A DNA stretch of 6,123 nt from Spartobacteria bacterium. Its GTDB lineage: Bacteria > Verrucomicrobiota > Verrucomicrobiia > Chthoniobacterales > Chthoniobacteraceae. A model generated the notes under the pieces. It was given only the letters and a program-made list of their open reading frames with translations, did no database searches and was not told the origin of the DNA. Each line of letters opens with the position of its first letter. The first letter of the stretch is position 1. The stretch is taken from assembly GCA_025355595.1 (NCBI GenBank), contig JANXZI010000205.1:1-6123 (forward strand). Direction: 5' to 3'. Below are positions 6,081 through 6,123 of the stretch, piece by piece. The translations under genes were made by a program, and so were the position numbers.

Positions 6081-6123
6081 GCGTACGCTTCCAGCGTGCC
6101 GTGTCCGGCAGGATGCCGGACAC
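6081..6123. repeat. Right-edge palindromic repeat
   Basis: GTGTCCGGCA (6101-6110), loop GGA (6111-6113) and TGCCGGACAC (6114-6123) form a perfect 10-bp stem that runs to the last base of the window. It is preceded by the small palindrome GCGTACGC (6081-6088) and CTTCCAGCGTGCC. The centre GCAGGATGC is identical to that of the left-edge repeat. It lies upstream of the 4615-5994 gene and is open in that gene's frame. It probably continues past the window and belongs to a dispersed intergenic repeat family. Confidence 0.6.

Overview
The window is GC-rich and holds five protein-coding genes: four on the minus strand and one on the plus strand. No RNA gene, CRISPR array, transposase or phage gene is visible. 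A bacterium of the Verrucomicrobiota (Spartobacteria/Chthoniobacter-like) is my best guess. I base this on the mix of exported proteins, the weak or absent Shine-Dalgarno sequences before most starts, and a small GGA-loop palindromic repeat at both ends that resembles intergenic repeats I associate with that phylum. This is inference and has not been checked against a database.

Layout from left to right. Positions 1-168 are non-coding and carry a small hairpin repeat and a long-range inverted repeat. A minus-strand gene (169-1368) encodes a secreted serine hydrolase of the beta-lactamase/penicillin-binding-protein-like family. A 191-bp divergent intergenic region separates it from a plus-strand gene (1560-2684). 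That gene encodes an exported, charged, Pro/Arg/Glu-rich protein with degenerate helical repeats, a C-terminal coiled coil and a PNPG-rich tail. It converges on a small minus-strand gene (2793-3305, exported 170-residue protein), and a perfect 14-bp stem between the two looks like a shared bidirectional terminator. Next on the minus strand are a proline-linker protein with a probable double-psi beta-barrel domain like RlpA (3500-4441) and a secreted protein with a probable galactose-mutarotase-like supersandwich domain plus a C-terminal beta-sandwich (4615-5994). The right edge (6081-6123) is a second palindromic repeat related to the one at the left edge.

All five products start with a convincing signal peptide, so the window is a cluster of envelope or secreted proteins. 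Spacings between same-strand neighbours are 173-194 bp, with candidate hairpin terminators in the gaps, so I do not see a tight operon. No shared pathway can be shown. The serine hydrolase, the barrel protein and the sugar-fold protein would all fit cell-wall or polysaccharide work in the periplasm, but that is only inference. Long plus-strand reading frames opposite the minus-strand genes (79-1305, 3548-4252, 4804-5988) are Arg/Ala/His-rich shadows caused by GC-rich codon use.
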